Assembly (NCBI GenBank): GCA_002347685.1
Contig: DDWS01000032.1
Span: 10,504 to 74,503 of the forward strand
Direction: 5' to 3'
Length of the DNA stretch: 64,000 bases
Source: Syntrophaceae bacterium UBA2280
GTDB lineage: Bacteria; Desulfobacterota; Syntrophia; Syntrophales; Smithellaceae
A program made the position numbers and the translations under genes. The first letter of the stretch is position 1, and every line of letters starts with the position of its first letter. This document shows positions 63,041 to 64,000 of this stretch, piece after piece. The notes below the pieces were generated by a model. It was not told the DNA's origin. It made no database searches and saw only the letters and a list, made by a program, of their open reading frames with translations.

Positions 63041-63844
63041 ATGACGACACCACAACTCGTGAAATTGATTGATACCACCTTGTGCACCGCCTGCCGCGGT
63101 TGCCAGGTGGCCTGTAAGCAGTGGAATGAAATGCCGGGCTTGAAAACCAGGCAGTGGGGCAGCTACCAGAATCCGCCTGATTTGCAGTGGAATACCTGGA
63201 CGCTGATCCGTTTTCAGGAATATGAAGCTCCGAACGGAGATTTCACATGGTTGTTTCGCAAAGACGGTTGCATGCACTGCACGGACGCAGCCTGTGTAAA
63301 AGTCTGCCCCAGCGCAGCACTGTATTATACCCCGATGAAAACCGTTGGTCTCCATAAAGACAAATGCATCGGCTGCAAGGAATGTGTGGCGGCCTGCCCG
63401 TTCCATATTCCCCAGTATGACGCGAAAACCGACAAGGTCTATAAATGCGACCTGTGCTATTCGCGGATTCGGGAGAGCCATGCCCCATCTTGCGTGAAGT
63501 CCTGTCCCACCGGAGCGCTGACCATTGGCGATAAGGATACCATGATCAAGAAAGCCTATGCCCGGGTGAAAGAACTGGGCGGTGATGCGAATGTCTATGG
63601 CGATAAATTTGTTGGCGGTACGCATGTGATTTACGTCCTGCAGTTCAAACCGGAGGTGTATGACGAATTGCCGGTGGATCCGAAAGTGCCACTGTCCGTA
63701 ATCGTCTGGAAAGATATCTTAAAACCGCTCAGTCTGCTGGCTGCCGGCGGTGCATTAGGCGGCGCGTTCCTGCACTACATCCTGCACGGGCCGAAAGTGC
63801 CGGATGACAGCAATGGAACCGAAGAAACGAAGGGAGGGGAATAA
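63041..63844 (+). CDS. fdnH: Formate dehydrogenase-N iron-sulfur subunit
   Basis: 267 aa. Four [4Fe-4S] motifs: CTACRGCQVACKQW, CMHCTDAACVKVCP, CIGCKECVAACPF and CDLCYSRI...CVKSCP. A C-terminal membrane helix (LSLLAAGGALGGAFLHYIL) anchors it. Carries electrons from FdnG to the b subunit. AGGAGGG precedes the ATG, 13 bases after fdnG. Confidence 0.95.
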   Translation: MTTPQLVKLIDTTLCTACRGCQVACKQWNEMPGLKTRQWGSYQNPPDLQWNTWTLIRFQEYEAPNGDFTWLFRKDGCMHCTDAACVKVCPSAALYYTPMKTVGLHKDKCIGCKECVAACPFHIPQYDAKTDKVYKCDLCYSRIRESHAPSCVKSCPTGALTIGDKDTMIKKAYARVKELGGDANVYGDKFVGGTHVIYVLQFKPEVYDELPVDPKVPLSVIVWKDILKPLSLLAAGGALGGAFLHYILHGPKVPDDSNGTEETKGGE

Positions 63845-63846
63845 CC

Positions 63847-64000
63847 ATGAAAAAGGGAATGATACTCGTCACGGACGGATATGAAAGACTCGTCCACTGG
63901 ATTCTGGCCCTCTCCTGCATCGTTTTAATTGTTTCGGGACTGGGGATGATGTTTGAATCGTTTAACATTTTAGGTACCCTGGTCGGGGGATTGAAGAACC
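63847..64000 (+). CDS. fdnI: Formate dehydrogenase-N cytochrome b subunit (partial)
   Basis: Start only, 51 codons before the window ends. MILVTDGYERLVHWILALSC with a histidine in the first membrane helix and a second hydrophobic stretch match the N terminus of FdnI-type cytochrome b, which passes electrons to menaquinone. AGGGAGGGGAATAACC precedes the ATG, two bases after the fdnH stop. Confidence 0.85.
   Translation, partial: MKKGMILVTDGYERLVHWILALSCIVLIVSGLGMMFESFNILGTLVGGLKN

Overview
The window looks like chromosomal DNA of an anaerobic, respiring Gram-negative bacterium, most likely a member of the Desulfobacterota (old Deltaproteobacteria, perhaps the Syntrophia side). The reasons are: dense multihaem c-type cytochrome genes with System II (ResB/CcsA) cytochrome maturation, a Tat-exported formate dehydrogenase that uses an in-frame UGA as selenocysteine, GAF/PAS/GGDEF signalling proteins, an outer-membrane barrel and PlsC/DUF1460-type envelope genes. 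The lineage is inferred from gene content only. No tRNA, rRNA, CRISPR array or intact insertion sequence was seen.

Layout. 1-4.5 kb: a glycolytic operon gap-pgk-tpiA, then a flavodoxin-like protein and two small uncharacterised genes. 4.6-10 kb (minus): plsC-ftsK-rimO-polyprenyl diphosphate synthase, tightly packed. 10.2-22.2 kb: a respiratory block. A Tat-exported flavocytochrome-c-type flavoprotein (minus) diverges from a plus-strand run of a hexahaem cytochrome, an 11-haem cytochrome interrupted by one in-frame UGA, an exported rhodanese, an octahaem cytochrome, a cysteine-less double rhodanese and a nonahaem cytochrome fused to a b-type membrane domain, followed by resB and ccsA. 22.2-30.9 kb: peroxiredoxin, old yellow enzyme, metallo-beta-lactamase-fold hydrolase, an N-formylglutamate amidohydrolase/C39-like fusion, a paired YeeE/YedE transporter and a large GAF-PAS-GGDEF sensor. 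31.1-38 kb (minus): a complete trpEGDCFBA operon preceded by a trpL leader peptide with three consecutive Trp codons, an attenuator and a second terminator. 38-47.6 kb: assorted enzymes, PIN-PhoH, a lipoprotein, a diguanylate cyclase, an AT-rich orphan and an outer-membrane barrel. 47.6-53.5 kb: a SUMF1-domain protein with a long acidic region divergent from a zinc-ribbon protein, then a YihY/cyclic-nucleotide-domain fusion. 53.7-58.4 kb: rpsT, a DUF1460 protein, MoxR-VWA and two exported thiol-redox proteins. 58.8-64 kb: TetR and ModE-like regulators beside fdnGHI (fdnI runs off the end).

How the parts fit. Four c-type cytochromes with 34 CXXCH sites, a quinone-type membrane b module, exported rhodanese domains, a YeeE/YedE sulfur-type transporter and their own maturation system point to an electron-transfer chain outside the cytoplasm, possibly sulfur-linked. 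Periplasmic formate oxidation could feed it through quinone. The most unusual signal is the in-frame UGA in the 11-haem cytochrome gene. The reading frame is open on both sides of it, the only signal peptide is upstream, and a hairpin with an apical GUC loop sits at the spacing of a bacterial SECIS. The same window carries a textbook selenocysteine formate dehydrogenase, so the organism very probably decodes UGA as selenocysteine. Start sites were chosen by Shine-Dalgarno spacing where several were possible; all functions are predictions from sequence.
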